Below, piece by piece: positions 63,401 to 64,000 of a DNA stretch of 64,000 bases. The translations under genes were made by a program, and so were the position numbers. Source of the DNA: Xylocopa sonorina (Eukaryota > Arthropoda > Insecta > Hymenoptera > Apidae); contig NC_135194.1 of NCBI RefSeq assembly GCF_050948175.1, positions 9,726,033 through 9,790,032 on the forward strand. Direction: 5' to 3'. The notes beneath the pieces were generated by a model, which had not been told where the DNA came from, ran no database searches, and saw only the letters and a list, made by a program, of their open reading frames with translations. The stretch's first letter is position 1. Each line of letters opens with the position of its first letter.

Positions 63401-64000
63401 ATTCAAATTTGTCTAGAGTCCAAAAAGCAGACTGTTTTCTTTGTAAGAAGCTACGATACTCCAACAAGACAGCGACAATTCGAAACGACACTGTTCGATG
63501 GACCGAGAGGAACGATTCGAATCGAGTCGCGCGCGAAACATGGCGCTTTCGATCTCGTCTCTACCATCGTCGACGTTACTCGAGTACCAAGCGCGCTTCG
63601 ACAGTTCTATGCTGTAAGTCCGTCTAAATATAGCGGAACGATGTAATTACATTGATCATTTCCAGACTATAATGCTGGCTATATCCCCGGAAACCTTCGA
63701 AGTTACGTTGAGCCACGGTAACAAAGGTATCGTTATCCAATGCCGTGTGAATGCTTCTTAAGTTGTCGCGACGCGATTATTGGAAAGCGGTCGGAGTTTT
63801 GCAGAGTGTATTCGAGATTCATGAAAGTAAAAGTATTTTTCTAACCATTCTCGCGATGTATAGAGTCGAGTTTTAAATGAATACAATGACTTTAACACGA
63901 AATTGATCCAAAATTCTTAAGTTGATTCATTCTGCTCTTCCAAACTTTTGACAGATTCTTCAAATAATTTCTTTCGAAAATGAGCACGTCAGATTTAAAA
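60452..64000. other. Upstream flank or first intron of the BTB gene, with a CpG-rich patch
   Basis: No coding region is supported. The most distinctive part is 61080-61650, which is clearly GC- and CpG-rich against the AT-rich surroundings and is the best candidate promoter or 5' exon area near the BTB exon. A TTTATAAATATT motif lies at about 61634-61645. The remainder is ordinary AT-rich sequence with an A run at 62950-62964. Confidence 0.35.

Noticed and set aside
1..64000. Transposable elements, tRNA genes, known microRNA precursors, CRISPR or operon-like features
   Set aside because: I looked for transposase or reverse-transcriptase motifs, tRNA T-loop sequences and well-known insect microRNA seeds such as let-7 and miR-2 and saw none that held up. 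A dedicated RNA or repeat search could still find diverged examples.

Overview
The window is eukaryotic nuclear DNA from an insect, most likely a hymenopteran and probably a bee. The reasons are an arthropod-type tramtrack/bric-a-brac/broad BTB domain, an AT-rich background broken by CpG-rich patches, abundant (CT)n, (AT)n and trinucleotide microsatellites, and a candidate intron of only about 61 nt. The order-level assignment is inference. There is no bacterial gene organisation, tRNA, rRNA, CRISPR array or recognisable transposase.

The window is dominated by one minus-strand gene for a BTB/POZ-C2H2 zinc-finger transcription factor. Its coding start is at 60426. The first coding exon (60426-59443, 328 codons) carries the BTB domain, a 29-glutamine tract and a Ser/Pro-rich linker. 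A 93-nt exon follows at 57962-57870. Two separate 3' exons each open at a splice acceptor and close with their own stop codon: exon A (54273-53680, four C2H2 fingers) and exon B (11209-10148, six C2H2 fingers in two groups of three). All inferred junctions are phase 0, so the BTB exon can be joined in frame to either finger array, with or without the 93-nt exon. This is the architecture of lola, broad, tramtrack and fruitless. Predicted products are about 556 aa (BTB + small exon + A) and 712 aa (BTB + small exon + B). I did not find a 5' non-coding exon, but an acceptor 25 nt before the ATG says there is one upstream.

Between exon A and exon B lie about 42.5 kb, which are intronic for the B isoform. 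Most of this is non-coding. Two plus-strand candidates nested there are worth attention: a 140-codon ORF at 33723-34145 with a Myb/SANT-like motif and a nearby poly(A) signal, and the 3' end of a gene for a small single-pass membrane protein at 39809-40190, with a short intron, a tandem NAGNAG acceptor and a poly(A) signal. A start-less cysteine-rich ORF at 18423-18680 is more speculative.

The rest is repeats and compositional islands: a complex tandem repeat at 19671-20220, a diverged 159-bp duplication at 30374-30695, an (AT)n-dense block at 25520-26320, a (TAA)n tract at 36821-36982, a (TAG)n tract at 53106-53323 in the presumed 3' UTR of isoform A, and (CT)n tracts flanking exon A. CpG-rich patches lie near 18.5-19.65, 24.5-25.5, 50.9-52.05 and 61.1-61.65 kb. 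The first 8.6 kb and the last 3.5 kb contain no gene I can support.
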